Below, piece by piece: positions 1 to 6,250 of a DNA stretch of 7,261 bases. A program made the position numbers and the translations under genes. Position 1 is the stretch's first letter. Each line of letters begins with the position of its first letter. The notes beneath the pieces were generated by a model. The model was given only the letters and a program-made list of their open reading frames with translations, did not search any database and was not told where the DNA came from. Source of the DNA: Syntrophomonadaceae bacterium (lineage in GTDB: Bacteria > Bacillota > Dethiobacteria > DTU022); assembly GCA_007136055.1 (NCBI GenBank), contig SLHT01000011.1, positions 1-7,261 of the forward strand, read 5' to 3'.

Positions 1-858
1 ATGCGGATATGGATAATCAGGATCTTTTGGCTCGGCGAACTCGTGCTCCTCCTGAAGAGCCTGACGATGCTGTGATTCAGATATATAACCCTTCCTTTTC
101 ATGTTTGAGAGAACTGTAAGCATGCGCGCTTTTGATTCAATCTCATTGTCGATAGGATTATAGTAATTGGGAGATCTTACTGCCCCAGCCAGAATTGCCC
201 CTTCGGCCAGGTTCAAGCTGTCAACGCTTTTATCAAAATAAGTCTGGGCTGCCGCTTCGACCCCGTAAGCACCGTTTCCAAAGTAAATCCGGTTTAGATA
301 AAGTTCCAGGATTTCATCTTTACCGAATTTGCGTTCCATTTGGATGGCAAGCCAGATTTCTTGAATTTTGCGCCGGTAAGTAGTTTCTGTACTTAAGAAA
401 GCATTTTGCGCCAGCTGCTGGGTAATAGTGCTGCCTCCCTGTACAATAGCTTGAGCCTCATAGTTAGCGTAGGCAGCACGCATACTACCGATAAAATCAA
501 AACCGAAATGATCGTAAAACCTTTCATCCTCAATGGCAATAAAAGCCTTGCGGACATGGTAAGGTATTGCTTCCAGGTCTACTACGATACGATTCTGTTC
601 CTCATGCAGGGCTACAATTTCTTTGCCGTCTTGATCGTAAATATAGGATGTTTCCACTGTAGCTAAACGTGCAAGATCAAAAGGCGGGGTTTCATTGATA
701 TAATTTACAACAACCGCTGCTACAGAACCTCCGCTGACCAGGAATATCACCACAAGAAAAGCGAAAATTATTTTTATTGCGCTTTTAATATGTCTTGAAT
801 TTTTCTTTAATGCGGGTTTTGCTTTCTTTTGATCAAAAGGAACTTTTTTTTCTGCCAC
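1..858 (-). CDS. Class A penicillin-binding protein, N-terminal part (glycosyltransferase 51 domain), cut by window edge
   Basis: This is the N-terminal 286 residues of a bifunctional peptidoglycan synthase; the frame stays open to base 1. A basic cytoplasmic tail is followed by one membrane anchor at about residues 27-52. The glycosyltransferase 51 domain, which polymerises lipid II outside the membrane, starts at about residue 70. Its motifs are clear: EDERFYDH at 110-117, with the presumed catalytic Glu110; GGSTITQQLAQN at 141-152; RRKIQE at 162-167, with a second conserved acidic residue; and ELYLNRIYFGNGAYG at 185-199. The start is GTG at 858, preceded by AAGGGAGG (876-869) ten bases upstream. 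The transpeptidase domain expected in class A proteins would lie beyond the window, so a monofunctional glycosyltransferase cannot be excluded. It probably has its own promoter in the 202-base gap upstream. Confidence 0.93.
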   Translation of the reverse strand, partial: MAEKKVPFDQKKAKPALKKNSRHIKSAIKIIFAFLVVIFLVSGGSVAAVVVNYINETPPFDLARLATVETSYIYDQDGKEIVALHEEQNRIVVDLEAIPYHVRKAFIAIEDERFYDHFGFDFIGSMRAAYANYEAQAIVQGGSTITQQLAQNAFLSTETTYRRKIQEIWLAIQMERKFGKDEILELYLNRIYFGNGAYGVEAAAQTYFDKSVDSLNLAEGAILAGAVRSPNYYNPIDNEIESKARMLTVLSNMKRKGYISESQHRQALQEEHEFAEPKDPDYPYPH

Positions 859-892
859 CCGCTGAAAACCTCCCTTATACACAATAAAAGTT

Positions 893-922
893 TATATAAA
901 ACAACCCCACTTTGCATGTCAG
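893..922 (-). promoter_or_regulatory. Candidate sigma-A promoter for the penicillin-binding protein gene
   Basis: On the minus strand, CTGACA (922-917, five of six bases of TTGACA) is followed after 18 bases by TATATA (898-893, four of six bases of TATAAT). Transcription would begin roughly 30 bases before the GTG start and leave room for the AAGGGAGG ribosome site. The surrounding DNA is AT-rich, so a chance match is possible. Confidence 0.35.
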
Positions 923-981
923 AATAATTAGCAGTCAGTTAAACTACTATCATAAACCTGCAAAACGAGGTCTCTAATTTA

Positions 982-990
982 ATTATAACA
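982..990 (-). promoter_or_regulatory. Candidate extended -10 promoter (TGTTATAAT), distal promoter for the penicillin-binding protein gene
   Basis: The minus strand reads TGTTATAAT, a perfect TATAAT hexamer with the TGn extension. No good -35 box lies 16-18 bases upstream, which extended -10 promoters can tolerate. It would give a 5' leader of about 115 bases and lies upstream of the CTGACA/TATATA candidate. The gene-free stretch 859-1060 otherwise shows only short, weak inverted repeats and no convincing terminator. Confidence 0.35.
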
Positions 991-1060
991 CAAGCAGGCA
1001 AAAATAAATGTGCCTCTAAAAACTCGCGTTAGAATCATGAAAATATTTCGGCCGAAAACA

Positions 1061-1840
1061 TTACCGACCTTTCCACTGCGGCTCTCTTTTTTCCATAAAA
1101 GCGGAAATGCCTTCCTGAAAATCTTCAGTCTGCAGTAAAAAACCGAGAGCTTCCTGCTCAATTTGCAAACCTGACTGCAGATCGACCTCGATACCCCTGT
1201 TAATTACTTCCTTGATTATTTTCAGGCCTAGAGGAGGTTTTTCAGCCAATACGACCGAAAAATCGGAAACAGTTTTATCAAGACTCTCCCTGGAAACAAC
1301 CTGATCTGCAAGGCCAATTTCTTTTGCTTCGCTACCACTTACTGTTTCACCGCTTAAAATCAACCACTTGGCCCGGGCTACACCGATTCGACGGGGCAGT
1401 CGCTGAGTGCCACCCCAACCCGGCAGCAAACCGCGATTAATTTCAGGAAGTCCAATTTCAGAATTCTCGGAAACAAAGATAAAATCACAGGCCAGGGCAA
1501 TTTCACAACCCCCTCCAAGAGCAAATCCGTTAACCATAGCTATAACCGGCTTTTCATAAGATGCCAGTATTTCTACAATCGGTTCTACCGGGGTGGTTTC
1601 CGAAAGATCCCAACCGGCAGAAAAACAATGTTTAATCTCCTGCCGACCTTCTTTTTCTTTTATCCTCGGGTTACCGGTAATCACTAAAACCCTTATATCG
1701 TCATCACCGGCAATCTCTTCTAACGCTTCTTTAACTTCCAGGCCTAAGGCACTGTTAATAGCATTAAGGCGCTGGGGACGGTTAAATGTTATGCGAGCCA
1801 CATGATCATTTTTTTCCACGATAATTGTTTCATAAGCCAT
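1061..1840 (-). CDS. Enoyl-CoA hydratase/isomerase (crotonase) family protein
   Basis: This 259-residue protein has the usual length and full motif set of a crotonase-fold enzyme, which typically hydrates trans-2-enoyl-CoA. Visible features are NRPQRLNAI at 20-28, the first oxyanion-hole segment FSAGWDL at 73-79, the second in NGFALGGGCEIA at 104-115, and LPEINRGLLPGWGGTQRLPR at 131-150. Glu113 and Glu133 match the two catalytic glutamates of classical enoyl-CoA hydratase (rat E144 and E164), so hydratase activity is more likely than isomerase-only. Substrate chain length cannot be read. About ten extra charged residues (roughly 58-70) precede the first oxyanion-hole segment, and Trp77 sits where Ala is usual. 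The start chosen is ATG 1840, with GGGGTG (1851-1846) five bases upstream; an in-frame GTG at 1858 has no ribosome site. The gene follows the helix-turn-helix gene after 67 bases and may be the last of its operon. Confidence 0.93.
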   Translation of the reverse strand: MAYETIIVEKNDHVARITFNRPQRLNAINSALGLEVKEALEEIAGDDDIRVLVITGNPRIKEKEGRQEIKHCFSAGWDLSETTPVEPIVEILASYEKPVIAMVNGFALGGGCEIALACDFIFVSENSEIGLPEINRGLLPGWGGTQRLPRRIGVARAKWLILSGETVSGSEAKEIGLADQVVSRESLDKTVSDFSVVLAEKPPLGLKIIKEVINRGIEVDLQSGLQIEQEALGFLLQTEDFQEGISAFMEKREPQWKGR

Positions 1841-1907
1841 ATGGACACCCCATTTCACATTTTTAGATTAAAGGTTAATTCAACATTTTTATTTATATTC
1901 CTGCTGC

Positions 1908-2096
1908 CTATTTACCTCTTAAAACACGCTCTATCCTGCTTTTTAGCGGTTCGGGAACATTTTTTATTTTAAAGTAATCGACTTTCCTTATCATCCCACT
2001 GCTAACTTTGGCGATTAGAGAAAGTTCCTGTGCCGTAAGCCCCTGATTTTTTCTAAGCTCTTTGACTGTTTTATTGCCAAATGTCTTAAAAAACAT
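1908..2096 (-). CDS. Small helix-turn-helix (XRE-like) DNA-binding protein
   Basis: This is a 62-residue protein. Residues 10-40 resemble the Cro/C1-type helix-turn-helix: an amphipathic first helix (TVKELRKNQG), then LTAQELSLIAKVSSGMIRKV, where the AQELSLIA and SSGMIRKV segments fit the positioning and recognition helices. A basic C-terminal helix follows (PLKSRIERVLRGK). There is no other domain, so it would act as a minimal regulator, probably as a dimer; its target is unknown. The start is set at ATG 2096, because GGAGG (2106-2102) lies five bases upstream. An upstream in-frame ATG at 2108 overlaps that ribosome site and is less likely. It follows the cysteine-rich membrane protein gene after 16 bases and is probably cotranscribed. 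The helix-turn-helix reading is moderate; a structural role for so small a protein is possible. Confidence 0.72.
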   Translation of the reverse strand: MFFKTFGNKTVKELRKNQGLTAQELSLIAKVSSGMIRKVDYFKIKNVPEPLKSRIERVLRGK

Positions 2097-2101
2097 AGCT
2101 G

Positions 2102-2106
2102 CCTCC
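2102..2106 (-). promoter_or_regulatory. Ribosome binding site deciding the start of the helix-turn-helix gene
   Basis: GGAGG lies five bases before ATG 2096 and just inside the longer reading frame that begins at ATG 2108. This supports the 62-residue form over the 66-residue form. Confidence 0.7.
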
Positions 2107-2112
2107 ATTTTG

Positions 2113-2385
2113 TTAGCTTCCCGCGCTAAAGATAATTATTAAGCCAATTGCCATATAATATAATACAATACTTAATGCAATTACAGCGAGCCCTTTCTCA
2201 AAAAGTTCCATTCTTTTCTGGCGGCTTAAGCAGTCAGGGCATAAAGGAACTTTTTCGAAGTGGAAAAGGGGAAAGTGATTCGCAGAATATCCACTTCTAA
2301 TTCCGTGAAAAACAACATCTTTGGCAGTAATTAACCTGGAACACTTCTGACAGAAATAATCTTCTTGATCCATGCAGATTACCAT
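2113..2385 (-). CDS. Small four-cysteine (zinc-ribbon-like) protein with C-terminal membrane helix
   Basis: I do not recognise the family. The 90-residue product has two CxxC pairs, FCQKC (Cys12, Cys15) and LCPDC (Cys49, Cys52), separated by 33 residues with several aromatic and His residues. This spacing fits a treble-clef or zinc-ribbon metal site, although a redox role is conceivable. Residues 65-87 form one hydrophobic helix, so it is probably a tail-anchored membrane protein with the cysteine domain in the cytoplasm. The start is ATG 2385, eight bases after AGGTGG (2399-2394), which directly abuts the korB stop codon. A GTG at 2397 overlaps that ribosome site, and an ATG at 2373 lacks one. 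Close contact with korB upstream and the helix-turn-helix gene downstream implies one operon and possibly translational coupling. Confidence 0.8.
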   Translation of the reverse strand: MVICMDQEDYFCQKCSRLITAKDVVFHGIRSGYSANHFPLFHFEKVPLCPDCLSRQKRMELFEKGLAVIALSIVLYYMAIGLIIIFSAGS

Positions 2386-2399
2386 GCAGTCAACCACCT

Positions 2400-3248
2400 T
2401 TATAAAAATTCATCCTGAACATGAGCCACAGAAAGAGGATCAAACGGCCTCCAGGCCAGGGGCTCACCTTCCAGCGCCGCCAATGTAGATTCAAAAGTCG
2501 GACTGGAATTGTTATAAAAAATGCCCAGTGGAATTCTTTCGCCCCACTGCCGTGAAACTTCCATTGCCGCTGACCAATCCTGCAAATCTTCAATCTCCGG
2601 AAAATATACCCGTTTTTTATACCAGCCATAAGTATTGACCTTATTAAATGAGGGGCATGGCTGCAAAATATCGACAAGGGCATAACCCTCAAATTTGATC
2701 GCAGCGATCATCGTCTCTTTTAAATGTTCCTTTTCCCCGCTAAAACAGCGGGCTACAAAACCGGCGCCAAGAACAAGAGCTAAAGCAAGCGGGTTTAAAG
2801 AGGGCACAACTACTCCGTTTACCTGGACACCCGTTTTCATGCCCTGTTCGCTGGTCGGGCTGGCCTGCCCCTTTGTCAGGCCGTAAACCTGGTTGTTATG
2901 GACAAGATGGGCGATGTCAGGGTTGCGGCGGATATTGTGGATTAAGTGATTGCCTCCTTCACCATAACTGTCACCATCTCCCGACTCAACAATCACCTTC
3001 AAATTTTTATTAGCCACACGGGCGCCAAGAGCAGGCGGAAGAGCCCGGCCATGCAGGCCGTTAAAACCGTTGGCTTTAATATAATGAGGTATCTTAGCTG
3101 CCTGACCGATACCGGAACAGATTAAAACATTATGGGGGCGAATTTGCAGCTCGGACAAGGCTTCTGCCAGGGCCTCACGGATAGAATGGTTTCCACAGCC
3201 CGGGCACCAGGCAGTTTTACCAACCAGATAATCTTCAGCTTTCAACAC
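2400..3248 (-). CDS. korB: 2-oxoacid:ferredoxin oxidoreductase, beta subunit (thiamine diphosphate-binding)
   Basis: This 282-residue protein is the catalytic TPP subunit of a CoA-dependent 2-oxoacid:ferredoxin oxidoreductase, which converts a 2-oxoacid plus CoA to acyl-CoA, CO2 and reduced ferredoxin in the cytoplasm. The family signature WCPGCGNH is at 14-21. The TPP/Mg motif GDGDSYGEGGNH spans 90-101, with NNQVYGLTKGQASPTS at 118-133. Cys15, Cys18, Cys44 and Cys198 occur where the archaeal two-subunit enzymes hold a [4Fe-4S] cluster, so this subunit probably carries one cluster. Length is normal for the family. The start is GTG 3248, placed after GGAGGTGG (3262-3255); it overlaps the end of korA by 14 bases, so the two are translationally coupled. 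No ferredoxin-like delta subunit is encoded nearby. 2-Oxoglutarate is the likeliest substrate, but branched-chain or other 2-oxoacids cannot be excluded. Confidence 0.95.
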   Translation of the reverse strand: MLKAEDYLVGKTAWCPGCGNHSIREALAEALSELQIRPHNVLICSGIGQAAKIPHYIKANGFNGLHGRALPPALGARVANKNLKVIVESGDGDSYGEGGNHLIHNIRRNPDIAHLVHNNQVYGLTKGQASPTSEQGMKTGVQVNGVVVPSLNPLALALVLGAGFVARCFSGEKEHLKETMIAAIKFEGYALVDILQPCPSFNKVNTYGWYKKRVYFPEIEDLQDWSAAMEVSRQWGERIPLGIFYNNSSPTFESTLAALEGEPLAWRPFDPLSVAHVQDEFL

Positions 3249-4941
3249 TTTTTTCCACCTCCGCAACAATTTCGTGGGCCAGGAAAGGCCGCCCGTCGTA
3301 TTTTAGGATTGACCTGTCAATTAAAAGCCCTGCTTCCCTGCGGATAATTGAAGCCAGCTGGCCGGTGGCATTGTTTTCTACGCAGCAGCTTATCTTAGCC
3401 CTTGGCAGCAGGCTTTTCAACCTTTTCTGCGGCAGGGGCCAGATATCGCTGAAATGCAGCATTGCAATTTTCAGACCAGCGTCAGAGAGGGCATCGACTG
3501 TTTCCCTCATCACCCCATAAGTAGAACCCCAGCTAATTAACAGGATTTCCGGATGAGGATCACCGTAAAGATCAGGTTCGTCCATTTCTTCGGCAAGGGC
3601 AGCTAATTTACGCATCCTTTTATCTATCATTAACTTTCGCGCTTCAGCACCCTCGATAATATTTCCGTTCTGATCATGTTCATCACTATCAACCAGGACC
3701 ACTTGATCAGCAAACTGTCCGGGCAGGGCCCGTGGTGAAATACCGTTTTCCGTAAAACGGTACCGCTTATAGGGCTTCTCGTACAGTCCTTCTTCAGCCA
3801 AAAAACGATTGTATTTAAGCCTGCTGAAGTTAAAAGGTTCAACAGAACGGTGGGTATCGGCAAAATTCTGATCGGATAAAAATAGGACAGGAATCTGGTA
3901 ACGGTCAGCCAGCTCAAAAGCTTTGTTCAACCGGTAAAAAGCATCTTCATGAGAAGAAGCAGCAAGCACAGCCCGCGGAAATTCACCATGGCCGCCATGG
4001 ATAGCATACTCGAGATCACCCTGTTCAGTACGCGTAGGCAGCCCTGTTGCAGGCCCGGGGCGCATAGCAATAATAATTACCAGGGGCACTTCGATCATGC
4101 CGGACAGCGAAAGTCCTTCTGTCATTAAAGAAAACCCGCCCCCGGAAGTACAGGTCAGCGATCTGAGGCCGGCATAAGAGGCGCCAAGAACCATGTTCAC
4201 AGCCGCAATTTCGTCTTCAGCCTGCTCTACAACAAGGGGATAATCTTTCATCTTAGCAGCCAGGTAATTCATCACCCCTGTTGAAGGCGTCATCGGATAG
4301 GCCGATAAAAATCGGCAACCGCTGGCCAGGGCAGCCATTCCCAACACCTGGTTGCCGTCAATAAACAGCTTCTTATCACCTTCATCTTTAGCAGGCAGGG
4401 AAAAACAGGCGCTACAGTAACGGGAAGCTGCATCCATACCGGATTTTAGGGCCGTAATATTCTTTTCAGCCACTCCTTCTTTATCTGCAAAAGCTTCTTT
4501 AAGCAACCCTTCCACTGTTTCACTGCGCAGGCCAATCAAGACCAGCAGCGCCCCAACCGCCACTGTATTAGACATGACCTTCCCGCCTGCTTCTTTGGCT
4601 AATTTCTGTAATTCAACGGGCACGCCCCTGTCTTCATCGTCCGGCAAAGAAAAGAGCCCGGGATCAAATATTACCTTTCCGGGAGGAGCAAGGTTTTCAC
4701 AATGCCGGGTATAAGTTTCTTCATTTAGAGCAACCAGCACATCAATCGATTTAATATTTGTCCAGGGTTTAGCGGAAGCAACACGCAGCCGGGAAAAATT
4801 ATGGCCACCCCTGACCCGGGACATATAATCCTTGGTGTAGATCAACCCATAGCCTTCCCTGACCAGAGCTTTGCCGAGCAGATTCATTACCGTCTCCATA
4901 CCCTGACCGGCCGCTCCTCCGACAAGGATGTTCACTTCCAT
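3235..4941 (-). CDS. korA: 2-oxoacid:ferredoxin oxidoreductase, fused gamma-alpha subunit
   Basis: This 568-residue protein carries the gamma and alpha domains of the enzyme on one chain, as in the two-subunit (alpha-beta) 2-oxoacid:ferredoxin oxidoreductases. Residues 1 to about 180 are the gamma domain, opening with VGGAAGQGMETV (7-18) and including TKDYMSRVRGGHNFS (36-50). The pyrimidine-binding alpha domain begins near residue 192 and holds YPMTPST (215-221), the counterpart of the usual YPITPS/T motif, then EQAEDEIAAVNM (239-250) and GPATGLPTRTEQGDL (296-310). A transketolase C-terminal-like domain with ISWGST (469-474) and CVENNATGQL (520-529) ends the protein. The ATG is the first possible start, because TGA occurs in frame four codons upstream. 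AAGGAG lies 13 bases before it, longer than usual. It pairs with korB, which overlaps its 3' end, and follows the selenoprotein gene after a 45-base gap, suggesting cotranscription. Confidence 0.95.
   Translation of the reverse strand: MEVNILVGGAAGQGMETVMNLLGKALVREGYGLIYTKDYMSRVRGGHNFSRLRVASAKPWTNIKSIDVLVALNEETYTRHCENLAPPGKVIFDPGLFSLPDDEDRGVPVELQKLAKEAGGKVMSNTVAVGALLVLIGLRSETVEGLLKEAFADKEGVAEKNITALKSGMDAASRYCSACFSLPAKDEGDKKLFIDGNQVLGMAALASGCRFLSAYPMTPSTGVMNYLAAKMKDYPLVVEQAEDEIAAVNMVLGASYAGLRSLTCTSGGGFSLMTEGLSLSGMIEVPLVIIIAMRPGPATGLPTRTEQGDLEYAIHGGHGEFPRAVLAASSHEDAFYRLNKAFELADRYQIPVLFLSDQNFADTHRSVEPFNFSRLKYNRFLAEEGLYEKPYKRYRFTENGISPRALPGQFADQVVLVDSDEHDQNGNIIEGAEARKLMIDKRMRKLAALAEEMDEPDLYGDPHPEILLISWGSTYGVMRETVDALSDAGLKIAMLHFSDIWPLPQKRLKSLLPRAKISCCVENNATGQLASIIRREAGLLIDRSILKYDGRPFLAHEIVAEVEKSVES
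3255..3262 (-). promoter_or_regulatory. Ribosome binding site for korB inside the 3' end of korA
   Basis: GGAGGTGG is followed after six adenines by the GTG start at 3248. It lies within the last codons of korA, so korB translation depends on, or is helped by, ribosomes reading korA. It also rules against an in-frame TTG start at 3269, which would lie upstream of the site. Confidence 0.75.
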
Positions 4942-4986
4942 CTGAAGAGATCAACTCCTTATTTGTTATTTCGATAAGCGTTTTAT

Positions 4987-6174
4987 TTACTGCCAGTTAA
5001 CCCAGGCCAAAAGGGCCAGGCCGATTACAACCAGGATAAAACCACTGAAGCTGCTGAGGTGCTGAGTGTACCTGTTAAACCTGGGCAGGTTCCTGGCCAT
5101 TCCGGTAAATGTTCCTGCTGCCAACAGCGGGATTCCATGGCCGATTCCGTATATAAAGAGCAGCCCGCTGCCATATAACGGTTCAGCCTGCACAGCAGCA
5201 TAGGTAATAATCACTGCGAGGACAGGAGTAGCACAGGGCGACGCAACCAGGCCGAAAAGCATGCCCATAACCATAGAACCTCCCAAACCGGCTTTTTTAA
5301 GAGGAATTTTCTTCAACCCGGGCAAATTAAAAGTTAAAACCCCGAGCAGTTGCAGGCCCATGATAATAGCCACGGCCGCCAAGATATAATACCAGGCTGC
5401 ATCAATATGTCCGAAAACCCTGCCAAAATAGGCGGCGGTAAAACCTAAGACAGCAAATGTCAACGCCAACCCGATTACGAATGAAGAGGAAAGCAAAAAA
5501 CCTCTCGAACGCGGCCCCTCACCATAGCCGCCTATATAGCTGACTAAAAGCGGAACCATTGAAAGTATACAGGGGCTGATACTGGTAACCAGGCCCCCGA
5601 CAAAAACCAGGGCCAGGGCAAATAAAGATCTCTGCCCAACGACATTTGGAAGCGTCTCAGAAAAAAACTGTTCCAGGCCCGATACCACCCCTTCCTCTGG
5701 AGCGGTTTCTCTAATTAGGGGATCGATCCGGGTTTTCATTTCCTCAAAGCTAAATGCTCCTGCTTCTTCGGAAACAATAACCCCTCTATCATCAATAAAA
5801 AAGAAAGCAGGGATATAAAAAACCTCAAATTCCTGCTGCAGTTTTTCTGTTTCAGGCTGATCCAGGTCAGCCACAATAATTGCCACATCGTCACCATAAT
5901 GTTCTTGTAGAGCCATGATCACGGGCTCCATCATTACACAGGCGCTTCACCAGCGAGCATAAAACTCCAAAACAATCGGCATCTCAGCCTGGCGGGCTTC
6001 AATATATGATTGATAAGAATCGGGTGCCGGACTGAATTCGGCCACTTCCGGATCAAGGGCATCTTCCTTTTCTACTCCTGCCGTAGTTAACAGGTCGGGT
6101 CTTGTAATCAACAAAACTGCAATTACAGCCAGGCCAACAATAGTTAAAACCGCTATTTTGTATTTTTTTGACAC
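4987..6174 (-). CDS. Predicted selenoprotein: membrane-anchored thioredoxin domain (WUSAC) fused to CcdA/DsbD-type transmembrane electron carrier, read through an in-frame TGA
   Basis: A single 395-residue protein results if TGA at 5949-5947 is read as selenocysteine (residue 76). Residues 7-23 are a membrane anchor after a lysine-rich start. A thioredoxin domain covers about 50-160, with VLEFYARW before the active site, then U-S-A-C (Sec76, Cys79), MMEP, and YIPAFFFID carrying the cis-proline (Pro122). Six membrane helices follow (about 183-202, 228-251, 262-281, 299-323, 336-358, 376-394). SPC (Cys202) and SPCATP (Cys314) supply the redox cysteines of CcdA/DsbD. The family passes electrons from cytosolic thioredoxin through the membrane; the anchor implies the thioredoxin domain faces outward. 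The start is GTG 6174, eight bases after GGAG (6186-6183); a GTG at 6183 overlaps that site. The downstream part alone (ATG 5934) has no good ribosome site and would lack the active-site strand. Alternatives are a nonsense mutation or a sequencing error, judged less likely because the TGA replaces exactly the first active-site cysteine. Confidence 0.87.
5908..5930 (-). promoter_or_regulatory. Candidate bacterial SECIS hairpin downstream of the UGA
   Basis: In the mRNA, a seven-base-pair stem joins 5930-5924 (UGGAGCC) to 5914-5908 (GGCUCUA), with one G-U pair. The nine-base loop CGUGAUCAU (5923-5915) can close further through U-A and G-U pairs, leaving GAUC with a leading G at the tip and one bulged C. 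The stem begins 17 bases after the UGA and the apex is about 26-29 bases after it, within the spacing usual for bacterial SECIS elements read by SelB. No folding program was run, and bacterial SECIS sequence is poorly conserved. Confidence 0.6.
5947..5949 (-). other. In-frame UGA predicted to encode selenocysteine
   Basis: The codon lies between TGG (Trp) and AGC GCC TGT (Ser-Ala-Cys), giving W-U-S-A-C where thioredoxins have W-C-x-x-C. The reading frame is identical on both sides, with no indel needed, and the rest of both halves is free of other stops. Confidence 0.85.
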
Positions 6175-6221
6175 GGGAATCACTCCGATTATATAAAGTC
6201 TTCATCGTTTTCTTTAACTTT

Positions 6222-6230
6222 ATAATAACA
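6222..6230 (-). promoter_or_regulatory. Candidate extended -10 promoter for the selenoprotein/kor operon
   Basis: The minus strand reads TGTTATTAT, an extended -10 with five of six bases of TATAAT, about 48 bases before the GTG start. There is no good -35 hexamer at the usual distance; a TTTACA further upstream is 24 bases away. The region is AT-rich, so support is limited. Confidence 0.3.
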
Positions 6231-6250
6231 TAAAGCCCCTTAAGACTGCA

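Noticed and set aside
195..666. Two plus-strand reading frames of 62 and 86 residues
   Set aside because: Both lie opposite the clear glycosyltransferase 51 coding sequence and their translations resemble nothing; they are antisense shadows.
990..1020. Hairpin AGGCA/TGCCT before the penicillin-binding protein gene
   Set aside because: It has only five base pairs, a ten-base AT loop and no T run after it on the minus strand.
1041..1060. Rho-independent terminator after the crotonase gene at the TTTCGGCCGAAA palindrome (1046-1057)
   Set aside because: The palindrome has no room for a loop beyond a four-pair stem, and only a short mixed T stretch follows. It is too weak to call.
4987..5934. 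Independent 315-residue CcdA-like gene starting at ATG 5934
   Set aside because: There is no clear ribosome site, the start falls just after the active-site Cys, and the thioredoxin domain would lack its first strands and active site. The sequence upstream of the TGA supplies exactly the missing part.
4987..6174. Pseudogene broken by a nonsense mutation
   Set aside because: There is a single TGA, located exactly at the first active-site cysteine, with no other damage, all other redox residues intact and a hairpin in the SECIS position. A random stop would rarely fall there. The sequence alone cannot fully exclude it.
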